NCBI GenBank assembly: GCA_029378245.1 | Contig: JARKIF010000028.1 | Location: 186,001 to 250,000 of the forward strand | DNA length: 64,000 nt | Source of the DNA: Roridomyces roridus | Taxonomy: Eukaryota; Basidiomycota; Agaricomycetes; Agaricales; Mycenaceae | Direction of reading: 5' to 3' | In this document: in pieces, positions 34,949-46,600 of the stretch | Layout: the number at the start of each line of letters is the position of its first letter | Position numbering within the stretch: the stretch's first letter is position 1 | Made by a program: the position numbers and the translations under genes | Notes under the pieces: generated by a model | The model's input: only the letters and a program-made list of their open reading frames with translations | Database searches by the model: none | Told to the model about the DNA's origin: nothing

Positions 34949-35266
34949 CTAGACGACGGGTTGGTAGGTCCATCTTTTCAATTTGGATCTCACTCACAAA
35001 ACTTATAATTGGGGAGCAGTCCGCGGGAGACTGAACCTGGGTGCGGATTGCTCAGAATCATGCCGCGAAGCTTGATTGAGATGAGTTTCGTTCCGCTTGC
35101 GAAGAGTTCGTTACCACCTGCTCAGCCGAAGCTATGGCTTCGCAAAGGACGATTCATGAGAAAACTATAAAAACTATGATAGTAATGAGACCGAGTTGAA
35201 GCCACTGATAAATGGACACGCACCAGAAATGACGACGTAACAGAGCCGCAGAACACAGCCGAAACT
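34949..35266. other. Rearranged flank DNA
   Basis: About 34,990-35,100 is an inverted match to 43,000-43,090 upstream of membrane protein copy 3, sharing the AACTCATCTCAATC / GCTTCGCGGC strings. No gene. Confidence 0.4.
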
Positions 35267-35326
35267 TCAAGGACGGGAGTGAGGCTGGTTGTGGCCGCCG
35301 CGAGCGGAGCTGTGGGCGTGGGACAT
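35267..35326 (-). pseudogene. Stub of the small conserved protein
   Basis: A 19-codon frame (MSHAHSSARGGHNQPH, then SRP and stop) preserves the start region of the 199-residue protein, with an internal deletion near codon 4. It is joined abruptly to unrelated sequence at about 35,280. Confidence 0.7.
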
Positions 35327-37068
35327 GGTCGTTGGTTGAAATTGAGTGAGGAGGTAGCGGGTTTGGACGATGCAGGAGCTGCGATTCTGAGGATTTCAAA
35401 CGGGTTCAACATCTTTCTATTTCCGAAACCAAAGAGCGTAGTCAAAGCGAGCACGAGCGTCAAAGCCGGTGCTCCCATTGTCGTCGAACCTCGGTAAGTC
35501 ATGTTCAATAATGGGATCATCGGGAAGCGATGCTCGCACAATGGGATCAAATCAGCTTCTTCCCTTTGTACCGGGCCCACAAAGGGAGATCGAAGTTCGC
35601 CGCTTAGGTTCAAAGGGATCACTTCAGATATCTGATCCGGCATTTCACTGGCATCCGCCATCCAACGTGGAGCCCGAAGATCCGGCCATCAACGAGGCTT
35701 GATCTTAACTAACGAGCCGGGATCGCCGTATCGTGCCGCGCAATCGAGAGGGGCAAAACACGCGCGCCGCAGTGATGATTTTGTTCTCTTGACGAAATTA
35801 TGTATGCAAGTGGGTAACGTTGGGGTAACGTGTGTTTGGCCGTAGAATCCAGATCATGCTTGACATGGCTCTCGGATGTCGGGTGTTTTCCCAGTCGTTT
35901 ATAACTCATTCAACAAAGGGAATCCAGTAACGCAGCGAGCCCGCAAGTACTCATAGTGAGTGGCGCCATGACAATTATCCATCGCAGCACCGTGTTCAAT
36001 TCCGGGGGCGGGCCTACGTGACGTACGTGATGGATCCATACTATTTTGCATGCGTCACGCATTCAGGATTAACTGTGTATGTACATGCCCCGGAGCTGGG
36101 AGAGATATTGCAAGCCCGTGAGCCTTTGGAACGCCTGTGTACTAGGTTGCCGCCACCTCGTGCTCTTCATCCGTGTCCTGCACAAGACCCCGTTCGACTC
36201 GGGCCCGGGCCTAGTGTATGCTGAAGTTTTTAGGTAGCAAGGCAAGCCTCCACTCTGGCACCGAGACAGTTTGAACCACTGGGATAATAATGATGCCGGC
36301 TAAATGCAGAGGCTCACTGGCTCTAGACGGAGGATTAGAGTTGCAGTTCCCCTTGAGTAAAAAGTATTCGTCCGACGTCGATTGAGCTCTCACTGACCCG
36401 CACACACCAAGCTAGGAGCAAATGCGCTTAAGCATCTTTCAGCTCGCACGAACTGTAAAGTCCGCAGGAGTACATACCCCGGTTCGACTCCGGGGCGGTC
36501 TTGTCTTCGCCTATCCTGAAGTTCCTTTTTTCATCAGGTAAACCAAGGATGCTCCCGCAGCTACTCCACGCCGTTGAATTCTGCTAGCTTGTTCTAATTT
36601 TTCTCCAGTTCGCCGCAATTGAATCAGCGAGCTCGAATGAACCAGCCTGGACCATTGTCTGTAATTTGACTGACTAACCATCGGATTTAATGGTCTGCCA
36701 GTGTTGACATGCGAGTTCACGACTACGGCACCTAGAATTACGCCTGAAGATCTTAGGAACCACTCTCAGTAAGGCCCGTTTCACGCCCAGCGACGTACCC
36801 GGCCCTGAGATTGCCCTCATTCGATTCGAGGCTCTTGCATTCCCTGAACGCTTTCGTTTTTGTTAACCTGCAAACCAATGCCCACCAACCAAAGTTATCA
36901 CTAATCTACAAACACCATGTACGCTACACCGTCTATAAGTAAGTAAAGCAGTATATCCATCCCCGCATAAGTATCAGCACAAACACACAACACACGAATT
37001 ATACATCCTACACCCACCCTTAACCCCATCCATCTCATCCCATAGCGATACAGACATCCCCGCTGCCC
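35327..37068. repeat. Direct segmental duplication, right copy (intergenic part)
   Basis: This matches 19,100-21,630 in order and orientation but without the 747-bp MULE-like insertion. The empty site TTAGAGTTG is at 36335-36343. An 18-bp block near 36,312 is absent from the left copy. Two tRNA-like T-arm strings recur (about 36,188 and 36,476), but no full cloverleaf forms. No gene is seen. Confidence 0.75.
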
Positions 37069-38461
37069 TCAAACCCCATCGCCTCCCAAAAACCTACACA
37101 CCAACGCCCCAACCTCATCCGCATGCGTCCACGTCAACGCATGTCCCGCACCCGGTATCATCTCCACCTCGACTCTGGCACTGGGCTCTCGCTCCAGAGA
37201 TGAGGACGAATCAGAGGCGCTGGCGAACCAGCTCCATTTTCGTGTTGTTGATGTTGAGGAGGATGTTGGAGAGGCGGAAGAGAGGGAAGAGGAAGTGGAG
37301 TTGGTGGAAGCCCCCGCTTCGACGATGAGTCCTCGTATTCGCGCAGCGTGCGCGGAGGGGACGGTGTTGTCTTGTGTGCCCTGGAGAGCATTCAATCGCG
37401 TGTTAGAGCGAGAAACAACACTCACATGAACGACCAAGACCCTTCTCCCCCTCCAACCCTCACTTTCAAACGCCCAGCTCATACCTCGCACAGGGCCGGA
37501 GCGAAGCGAGGATGATACAGCGCGATTGAAGCCGGGAAGGTGCGCAGACTGCAGGCGAACTAATTCGGCGAGGGTGTTGACGCCTGCGGATTCGGAGGAA
37601 GGGGAGGAGCGAGAGGCGGCGAGGCGGCGGAGGTAGGCCTGCAAGACTCGTGTCAAAACAGCTCGAAGGCGAACGGGAACAAGCTACGCACTTTGATGAT
37701 AGGGTTCGCAGTGAGTAACTGGACGATTGGGGATGACATGACTTTTGCTGTACGCGGCAGGTCGCTCGACTACACGCGTCAGACGAAATACGGCAGCGAT
37801 AAGCATAAAACACGCACCTCGACTAGCCCAGCCGACGCGATCAACACGATATCGTCCTCCACGAGTCGCGGAAACGTCGCAACAAACGCAGCAGTGATTG
37901 CACCGCCCATGCTGTACCCCACTATCCTCGTCCGCTGCCATCCAACGTGTTGTAGCAGGAGTGCGAGTTGCGTGACATACAAGTGAGGGTCGTATACCAC
38001 TCCTGCGGCTGGCGCGTCAGAGTAGCCACGGCCGTAGAGATCGTAGACGAGGACACGGTTTCCTGCGGCCGTCAATTGCGGGATGAGAGGTTCCCAGACA
38101 AAGGCAGGGACGGAGAGGCCGTGGATGAGGACCACCTGTAGTGTGGGCGTCAGGGAGGCCGGATATAGATAAAGTAAGTAAAAGTGGGACGACGCACCTT
38201 GGACCCAGACTCGGGTCCTACGAGCCAGTAACGCGTCCGGCCCATAGGCAGATCTGCATAGTACCCATCGTCGAGCCAGTCCTCGGGGTAGATGTCACGA
38301 GCACGCGAGTCGGGTGGGAGGCTTGAGAGGCCGGGAAAGACGGGTGCGGGCAGGCGGTGAGGCGGAGTGGGAAAGGAGACGAGGAGGTAGAAGGTGGAGA
38401 CGACTATCGGCGGGACGAGGAGGAGGAGATAGGTGAGCAGGACGGACGCCCTGGAGGCCAT
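37069..38461 (-). CDS. Membrane-anchored alpha/beta hydrolase, intact copy
   Basis: Five exons (38461-38198, 38135-37818, 37769-37692, 37638-37426, 37380-37069) give 1,185 nt, 394 residues. Residues about 9-30 form a signal anchor (VLLTYLLLLVPPIVV). The fold motifs are in order: VVLIHGLSVPAFVW (oxyanion loop), VYDLYGRGYSDAP, the nucleophile elbow GYSMGGAI, the acid in HGTQDNTVPS and the His in GAGHALTWTH. A Ser-rich insertion of about 35 residues lies between the last two. It is probably an ER-lumenal or secreted esterase/lipase-like enzyme; substrate unknown. It starts 131 bp from the divergent epoxide hydrolase pseudogene. Remnants of the same gene lie at 21,629 and 52,298. Confidence 0.88.
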
Positions 38462-38592
38462 CGTGGGCGTGCGTGGTCAACGCGTTCTCTTGTCTCGTGA
38501 GACAATGGTTCGGGTGCTGTAGGCTGTGATGGCGATGCCGAACACGGCTGATTACGCATGTGACCCCTTTACTTTTTTGAGCGCTCACCAGC
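38462..38592. promoter_or_regulatory. Shared divergent promoter region
   Basis: The 131 bp between the start codons of the alpha/beta hydrolase (-) and the epoxide hydrolase pseudogene (+) must hold both promoters. No obvious TATA box is seen. Confidence 0.45.
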
Positions 38593-40659
38593 ATGTCCTC
38601 TGAGCGCCCATTCCGCATCTCCATCCCAGACGACTCCATCTCTCTACTACAACAGAAGCTACGACTAGCCACCTTCCCTGACGAGTTGGACGACGCCGGG
38701 TGGGAATACGGCGCGCCGCTTCAAGGGGGGATCGGGATCGGAATTTCGGATATAGGGTCGAAAAGTTTTTTTTCGACCCTGGCTGGACCCCCCCCCCCCC
38801 CTCCCCTCCTATATAAGGCAGATCATTCCCACGATCATGTGATTTACCGGCGGTCCGAGCAATCCGCGGCTCCCAACCATAGGAAAAATATGTATTACAA
38901 ACTTATTAGAGGACCCCAGTGTCAATTAGACCCATCTCATGTGTACTTGAGCAATGATACACTTGTTGTCTGTGGCAATGTCTTGTGAGAGTCGATGAGA
39001 CTGGCAGCTGTATTATGTAATATATCAGTCCCGATTAGGAAATTTCAATCAAGAGTGTCCAATATGCTCCAAAACACATTTACTAATATACATATAGAAA
39101 TTTTTTTCGAGCCCTCTCGGGACCCCCCCCCCCCCCCCCCCCCTCCCCCGGTACGAAATTTCGATCCCGGTGCCCCCTTGCGCCGCTTCCTGATATCCGG
39201 CCGCCCGGTGGGCAGACGGGTATGATTGGCGACAGCATGAAGCCCAGCTCAACGCCGAGCTTCCTCAATTCACCCGCGATGTCGAGGTGGACGGTAATGG
39301 GGCTTTGAATACCCACTATGTGCATCAGAGGAGCGAGGCGGAGAACGCGATCCCTGTTTTGTTCGTCCATGGGTGGTGTGAGTCCTTTTGGGCTTTCTCT
39401 TTTGTGGCATTTGATGAGATGTACAGGGCCGGGGAGCTTCATTGAAGTCCGCAAAATTCTGCCTTTGCTCACGCTGACCGAGCTTCCACGTCGTAGCTCT
39501 CAGTTTACCCGGGTACGACCCAGGACGAAGAAGTTTGGAATCGACCAATATGCCGAGGCCATCTAACGGTTTATTATCCGCAACTCATGTACTCAACTGG
39601 TCGAATAGGTCTGCAAAAAATTCACGTTGGCTTTGGGATACAACGAATATGGTATGGGTCATCGCTTACCTGTTTCAAAAGTCACGTAAGGCGCAGCGGA
39701 GATTGGGGAGCGCTTCTTGGTACGTTGGTCTTACAAAGTAGTTGTGGTGCGAGAAACAAACACGGGACGCAGATAAACACGCAAGATGGCGGACAAACAC
39801 GTCAAGGCGCGGCATACCAATTTCCCCGTGTTGCGTGTAACGTCTCACGTTCGATTGTTTAACGAGCGGTGTTCCATTGCAACGAATCGATTCTTGAAGT
39901 GCGGGAATCCCTTCACCATTCAGCCAGCCCCTCGCCTTCCTCTCCCTCTCACTGTTAACTCCTCATCCCATTCAACAACCCGCCAAGAATCAGACAAGGA
40001 CTCACTCGAAACGATCGCAGCACATCGCCAATACGGGGCCTGGATACGGCGCCATCCAGGCCACGAAACCACAAACGATCGGGTACTCGATGGCAGATTC
40101 TCCCGTCGGTCTCTTGGCTTGGATTTACGAGAAACTGGTGGCGTGGTCGGGGACGACGACGAGGGTGCGTATTGATTCTGAATTTAAACGTGACCGTCTT
40201 GATTCTCACTGGTTCACGGTCCTTACCTGGGTTTCAATTTATCTACTGGTTCTCCCGCGCAGGCCCGACGCCGCCGTGCGCATGCAAGTATTACGATTCC
40301 GGCGGCGGTGATAGCTATAACTCCATGTTCATCTCCAACTCGACGCTCGTCGAACGGAGGATCGAGTATTCTGAATCCTTTGGGGGTATCTAGAGTTCCT
40401 GGTGAGCTTTTGGCGCTTCCCAAGATGTGGGTCGTCCTTGCTACTTCCTCCTTCGTCTCTTTCTGGATGTATCTATTCAGCTGGGCGAGGAGTATCGGCA
40501 GGATAGTGTTTGATCGCGAGCATGAGAGCGGGGGGCATTAAACATTTTGCGGCGTATGAGAAGCCTGAGGAGCTCACTCGCGATGTGCGGGAGATGTACA
40601 CGTTTGGGAAGGGTGGGACTGCGTTTGGAGTCGTTGGGGGTAGGGATGGGTATGACTGA
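38593..40659 (+). pseudogene. Epoxide hydrolase, broken copy
   Basis: Exon 1 begins MSSERPFRISIPDDS and matches copies 1 and 2 up to WEYGAPL, where a 459-bp transposon sits (38722-39180). After it, coding resumes (SGRPVGR.. then YDWRQHEAQLNAELPQF). The core is then degraded: the segment before FHVVALSLPG is shortened, the nucleophile exon is disrupted, and later exons need several frame changes before VGGRDGYD at 40659. It is the most diverged copy. Confidence 0.85.
38722..39180. mobile_element. hAT-like MITE with poly-C tracts
   Basis: 459 bp. The ends are CAAGGGGG.. and ..CCCCCTTG, with imperfect inverted homology to about 27 bases (GATCGGAATTTCG). The 8-bp target duplication CGCCGCTT is at 38714-38721 and 39181-39188. 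Both ends carry a similar subterminal block: a T-run, TCGA(G)CCCT, then a run of 14-20 C. The intact epoxide hydrolase copies show the uninterrupted site. Confidence 0.88.
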
Positions 40660-41649
40660 CGATCCTCTGACACAGTCACAGAGTTCGCGGATCCAGCGAC
40701 TCCTGTGAATCCGGGTAGTATGAGTAGTCTGAATCTCACCAAGTTCTCGTCAGCCAAGTGTCGGCTGGTTTAAATTCGAGTGAGCATAAAATCAAAAAAT
40801 GCATTGGGGCCTCTTGAGGCCCGGGCCCGAGTCGAACGGGGTCTTGTGCAGGATACTGGGGTTGACGAAAGCACTGATTGCAGAGGCATTCCGAATGCTC
40901 ACGGGCTTGCTTCTACCCTGAGCGAGTACCTGAATGCAGAATGTCCGACGCATGTTACCAGGTGGAGGTGAAAAAACCTTCCTGACATGACTGAGTACGC
41001 AGGCCTGCACCCGGAGTTGAACACGGTGCTGCGATGGTAATGACAAGGCGCCATTCACAATGTTGCGGGCTCGATGCTTGTTTCGGGGCTCAATTCCTTG
41101 TGGTGAATGAACGACTGGGCAAAGACCCGACACCCGAGGACGGGATGTCTGGATTCTGCGGCCAAACGTAGGTATTTCTTCAGCAAACACAAACATCACT
41201 GCGTCTACGCGTTTTTCCTTCTCGCGGCACGATACGGAAATCCCGGGTCACCGGTTGAGATCAAGCCTCGTTGATGGCCGGGACTTCGGGCTCCACGTTG
41301 GATGGCGGATTGATGGCGGATGCCAGTGAAATGCCGGATCAGATAACCGACTTGATCCCTTTGAGCCCAAGCGAAGTTTGATCTCCCTTTATGAGCCCAG
41401 CACAAAGGGAAGAACCTGATTTGATCCCATTGTACCAGCATCTGATCCCATTATTGAACACCAATTAGCCGAGGTTCGACGACGATGCACAATGGGAGCG
41501 CCCGCTTCGACGGTCGCGTTCGCTTTGACTAGGCTCTTTGGTTTCGGGAATATAAGAAAGATGTTGGGTCGGTTGAAGTCCTCAGAATCGCAGCTCCTGC
41601 ATCGTTCAAAGCCCTCTACATCCCCCTCACCCAGTTTCAACCAACGACC
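40660..41649. repeat. Inverted copy of the small-protein upstream region
   Basis: About 40,800-41,600 matches, in reverse, the 19,100-20,040 region (for example CCCGAGTCGAACGGGG near 40,830 and GGCATCCGCCATC-type strings near 41,300), with internal deletions. It leads into the intact small protein gene. No gene of its own. Confidence 0.65.
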
Positions 41650-42351
41650 ATGTCCCACTACGCCAACCCCGCCCACGCCCACAGCTCCGCCCGCGGTGGC
41701 CACAGCCAGCCCCACGCCCTCTCACACGCGCTTGGCCCTCAACATCACGCTCCGTCAAACTCGAGTTCAACCCGCCACCGCATGCCAACCGTCGAGTACA
41801 AGCCGACCAAATGGGCTGCGTCGATGGCGGGCAACGCGCGACAGAAACGCGTCCTGCCTTTCGACCTCCCGGGGCAATCCAACCAGGGTGTTTCAATGCG
41901 GGATTTGAGTAATAGGGGGCCGAACGCGCCGATTGCTGGGGCGGGTGATCAGATTTTTGCGCCGTTGGGTGTGCAGAAGATTTCGTTGCGCATTATCGTG
42001 CGTCTTTTCTCTGCTCATTGATTCTCATGCTGACTTGATTTCAGTGGCCGGGGTACCAGCACGTCGAGTGGAATCGGTCTATCGAAGTGAGCACCATCAC
42101 GCGTGCGGGGCTGGCGTACCAAGTCGCGTCAAACTTCGCTCGGTTCTTCGAGGTTCGTTTTTTTTTTGATCAACACTCCTGCATTCAATCAACTCATCCA
42201 TCCACAGAAAAGCGCCTACGAGACACCGAGCTCTGCCACACACTACCTCATCTCTCCCGCTGGCGTGCGATTCGAACATCTCTACCTTGTCTCGTTGACG
42301 AACACGATCGACAATGTATGGCAGGCCGATGTTGCTCTTGATTTGCGGTGA
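41650..42351 (+). CDS. Small conserved basidiomycete protein, intact copy
   Basis: Three exons (41650-41997, 42045-42152, 42208-42351) give 600 nt, 199 residues. The first ~60 residues are His/Ser/Ala-rich and disordered (AHSSARGGHSQPHALSHALG). The rest reads MPTVEYKPTKWAASM, FDLPGQSNQGVSMRD, PLGVQKISLRII, WPGYQHVEWNRSIEV, ITRAGLAYQVASNFARFFE and HLYLVSLTNTIDNVWQADV. It has no membrane helix or signal peptide and no domain I can name. I recall similar short proteins in mushroom genomes, without a known role. Copies at 18,407 and 35,267 are broken. Confidence 0.8.
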
Positions 42352-43629
42352 AGATGCTTCGATATTTTACATCTAGAGTTCCTGCTTGCATTTGTACAAC
42401 ACTGCAATGTTTTCTGTCCTGTAGACTGCCGTATAATCGCTCATCATCTTGTACCGGGGTCGGCTTGGCTTGTTGGAAATCTTGAGTTTGCCTGTGTTGT
42501 GCTCGGATCATCTCTCCTGCTCCTGACTCCCATCTCAATCTTGAATCAAGGTATCTTCCGTCGCACATCCGCTGTAGTCTCAGCCTCTCTCCGAGCCCGT
42601 CCTATTCCGAGCACTCTGCATCCTTGCTGCCCTTTGCTGCCACTACGCGGGTCAGCTTCTCCCGCGGACTCTCCCTGAACTGCTTGCGGCCATTGCTTCC
42701 GTCGTACGAGGACACGGATTCCTCTCGCCCGTACTCCGACGTCGACTGGTCTCCTCTCACAAGCAGCCGACCTGCCTGACCTCGGCGGCTTCTCCGATCC
42801 CGTCCTTGAATTTTCGACTGTGTTCTGCGGCTCCGTCGTCATTTCTGGTGCGTGTCCATTTATCAGTGGCTTCAATTCGGTCTCATTACGATCATGGTTC
42901 TTAGATGTACGACATCCGCGAAAGAGCATCGGAAAGAATTCAGTTTTCTCATGAGTCCTTTGCGAAGCCACAACTTCGGATAAGCAGCTGTGGGTAACGG
43001 ACTCGTCGCAAGCGGAACGAAACTCATCTCAATCGAGCTTCGCGGCGGCATGACAATCTGCACCCAGGCAGGTTCAGTCCCCCACAAACTGCTCCCCAAT
43101 CACTCTTTTTTGATCTCGCTTTGGCCCATGACAACGGCCCTCATCTGCCTGCAGCTTGTTCTCATCCAGTCCTCCGATTGGTCTCTTCAGGTCTCTTCGC
43201 GCAGGCAACCGCGTATTCATCCATCCTCCCTGGCCTCAGCCCCAGCACAGATTCCGTCCTCTGCATCTTGATTGTGCGTCGTCATTTTTGGTGCGTGTCC
43301 GTTGCAGCACGTCTCATCATGATCATGATTTCTAGATGAATTCTGCCAACGAACATAGGAGAAATTCTGCTCATACGGATACGGGTCCTCCAATATGAGT
43401 CGGTTCTTCATTTGCGACGAGGGAACGAGCTCGCAGGACCTGAGTTCTCGACATGGCTCTCGAATGGAGGCACTTTCTAACCCATCTCCATGGCGACGCC
43501 CGCTATTTTCATTCCAAAATCTTCTCAACTTCAGCGTCTATCTCCACTGGACCCGTCGCTCCTGAATCCTATACCTGAAATACCCCCGTTATAACCCAGG
43601 CTGTCATCTACTATCCCTCGTCCTAAACC
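42352..43629. other. Upstream region of membrane protein copy 3
   Basis: No gene. It shares blocks with 17,580-18,400 (inverted) and 22,780-24,010 (direct), consistent with duplicated promoter DNA between the divergently ordered small protein and membrane protein genes. Confidence 0.45.
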
Positions 43630-46600
43630 ATGAACCGCCCCCCTGTGTTGGACGAGACTCAGGCTCGGGCATTCACCTTCGATACGCAGGACTATGGTTC
43701 CAGCGAAACTCTCCAGGACAAACCGCGGGGTCCGTCATTATGAGTTTTTCTCTCTTCTGGAATTCCCCCAATCGATTATCCACTGACGCGACACAGAACC
43801 AGCGGAGATACAATACTCCCGCCAACGCAAGACTCTTTCATTGTACTTACATGTGGCGCTAGTCGCCATCCAGGTCTTTCTTCTGGTCGTGTGGCATAAA
43901 GAGTGGGAACACCGAATCGTCTTCAGTGTGGATCATGAACTACCTGTGGCTCAGCTCGTCAAGGGGATCTTAACGACTTTTATCACGGTAAGGGCATGTG
44001 TCTCGCGGCTACGGTTATCTCACCCAAGTCGTTAGCTCTACTCCGCTTTACTAGTCTTTGTCACACAGGCCCTCGCTCTTCGCTGCGACCTTCACAGGAG
44101 GCAACTCCTCACAGCAACGCACGACAACGCCGTTGCTTGGTCTGGTCTAGGCTCAGCAATCGTACGACTCTGGGAACAGCGCGCCATTCCTACGTCGCCG
44201 ACAGGCGTTCTTACCGCCTTGACATATCTTGCCGGCATCTCGGTGCTCCACACAGCATTTCCTGGAGTAGCTGCGCCAGAATCGATTGTCGTCAACCAAT
44301 CCATGCCTGTCTCGACGCAAAGCCTGCCGGCGTTCAATCTCTCCGGCGTCGACGAGGACAATAGAGAAGATTTCCTGTATGGTGATAGCTTTATTCATCT
44401 TGGGTACTACTTACTCGCTGCTCACCAGGGAAGCTGCTGGGAACTATGCAGGCGGCTCACTATCTTTCCTCCCCTTCCTCACCCCCAGCAACGCCCTGGG
44501 ACTCCACGAGGCGACCTTGTACGATCTACTTGAGCCGAATACAGGAACCGGCTCCGTGCGCGTCAACGCTACGGGCTTCAACATCAGCTGTGGATACATA
44601 CCAGATACGGCTTTCAATCCTACTGCTCAGAGTGTAGATGTTGGTGGGGTGGAGTACTATCTGGGGGATGCTGGTATGTTTTGGCTTTGTTCCAAGATGC
44701 AATGTGTGAGGCTCAAACCTGTAGACATCGACGTCATAACCACAGTGGCATGGACTGCGGCCACAAATTCAAGTCAGAGGCCCCTCGCATTCCCATCGCG
44801 TGCCGTGTTCTACACCAGCATTTCAGTCTTTGACTCGAGCAACAACACTGCCCCCTGGATCAATTTGACTCATGGCCATCCCACGGTTCAGGTCTTTCGG
44901 TGCTCCCTTGGGCTAGTTGAGCAAACAGTTCTTGTTAATTCTCAGTCACACAACTTCACCTCGTTTGCTTCCGAAACGCCCATTGAGAAACAAACATCGA
45001 TGTGGATGCCATTCTCTGAGCCCCCTACAAATTTGTCTAATGCGGCATTTTCGGATGGCACAGGAGGGTTTTTGGATATTGTGCGTATTGCTATTCCTCA
45101 CTTGCCGGTTCATAGGAGTAGAGTTGATTCTTTTTTTCGATCAAGTGGGAAGCATGGTACTCTGCGATGCCCACCGCCGATTCTTCTCCTTCTCTTACTA
45201 GAAATATGACAAACGCCGGGTTGGGCTTGACGGAGGCGGATATGTGCGTGTTTCGCAATTGCTTTCACCCCACCAGTGCTTCACTACGTGCAGGGCTTTG
45301 CTGCAGCGATTAGAGCTGTATCCGTTCAACAGCACTATTCGAACCAGCGTTTACCTCCACGAGGTCGAGAACCAGTTAGCCACGATCGTGGCGTCGATGT
45401 TCTGGGCACGTGAGTTTCCTTGGTCCAACCCAGATCTGTTTCAGACTCAATTGATGTCCGTGCAGTGGGCCACGTTCCTGCCCCGTCAGCGTACATCAAC
45501 CCATCACAACCTTTCAATGTTTCACTGTTAACTGGCCAAGCAATGGTCTCAGAGCCCGTTATTCAGGATCATCTAGCCGTGAGTACGTACACAGGATATG
45601 CTCACGAAAAACTGAGCTGCGAACAGTTGAACATCATATCTGTCCGTGCACTGTTGTGACAGATCTGGTTCGTCTTTCGCTGATATAAACTTGGTAGATC
45701 GCAGAATGCCTGGTCGTGTCACTTGTACTCCTGGCTCTCTCGCTCCGATTTTGCCGCTTGGGACGACAAGAGGGTGGTACGAGGAAATTTGATGGCCTGG
45801 ACGTGCTTCAGACTATCTGGCTGTACCGGGATCATCCTGAACTTGCGGCCAGCCTGGAACAAGTCAAAGTGCCGACAGATGGCAATCTGCGGCGGGCGGG
45901 AATGCTGCGGGTGCAATTGGTAGACGCCCCTGCGTACATAGGGCAAGTGTCGGACTCGGAGGAGGTTTGCGAGATATCAGAGGACACAGACGGACTTTCT
46001 GTGAAAATCTATCCTCCCGAAAAACAGGCCTCGAAAGGTTCCGCAAAATCATTCAGGCAATCCAAAGGCTGACAGACCTTCAGAACCGGAGACACTGGGT
46101 TCCTCAACAACGTGGACATCCGATTTATTCTTGAGCTTCATTTCCACCGTCCTACACTGTGCACTCGTGGTCATCCATTTGATTATTGCAGTGCTCTGCG
46201 CCATGGGACTAGAACACGGGATTACCTTTTCTCTATCCCAGCAATCTCTCGTGGCCTGGCTCATCAGCACGGTTGCGACCGCATTCATAACCGTACGCTG
46301 TTCCACTCCTCCCAGTCATTCCCTCATTGGTCGCAGGTCTACACGGCCGGGCTCGTGTTTCTAGCCCAGACTCTCTCCATCAGGCAGAGTCTGCGCAAGA
46401 CGCAGATGCTCACCATCACTCACGACACCGTGGCTGCCTGGCGGGGAGTTGGGTCGGCACTTACGTCTGTGTTCAACCAAAACCCGTCACTCTCTGCCGT
46501 CATACCCGTGCTTAGGGCTCCGACCCGACCGTCAAAATGACGGGTCAACGAGCCGTCACGACGGGTGCCGGCCCGGCCGTACAGCCCTCTGAAGCCACAA

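Noticed and set aside
36390..36505. A functional tRNA gene ending in CCCCGGTTCGACTCCGGGG
   Set aside because: The T arm is good, but no matching 5' acceptor half or acceptable anticodon arm could be found upstream; kept only as a tRNA-like remnant.
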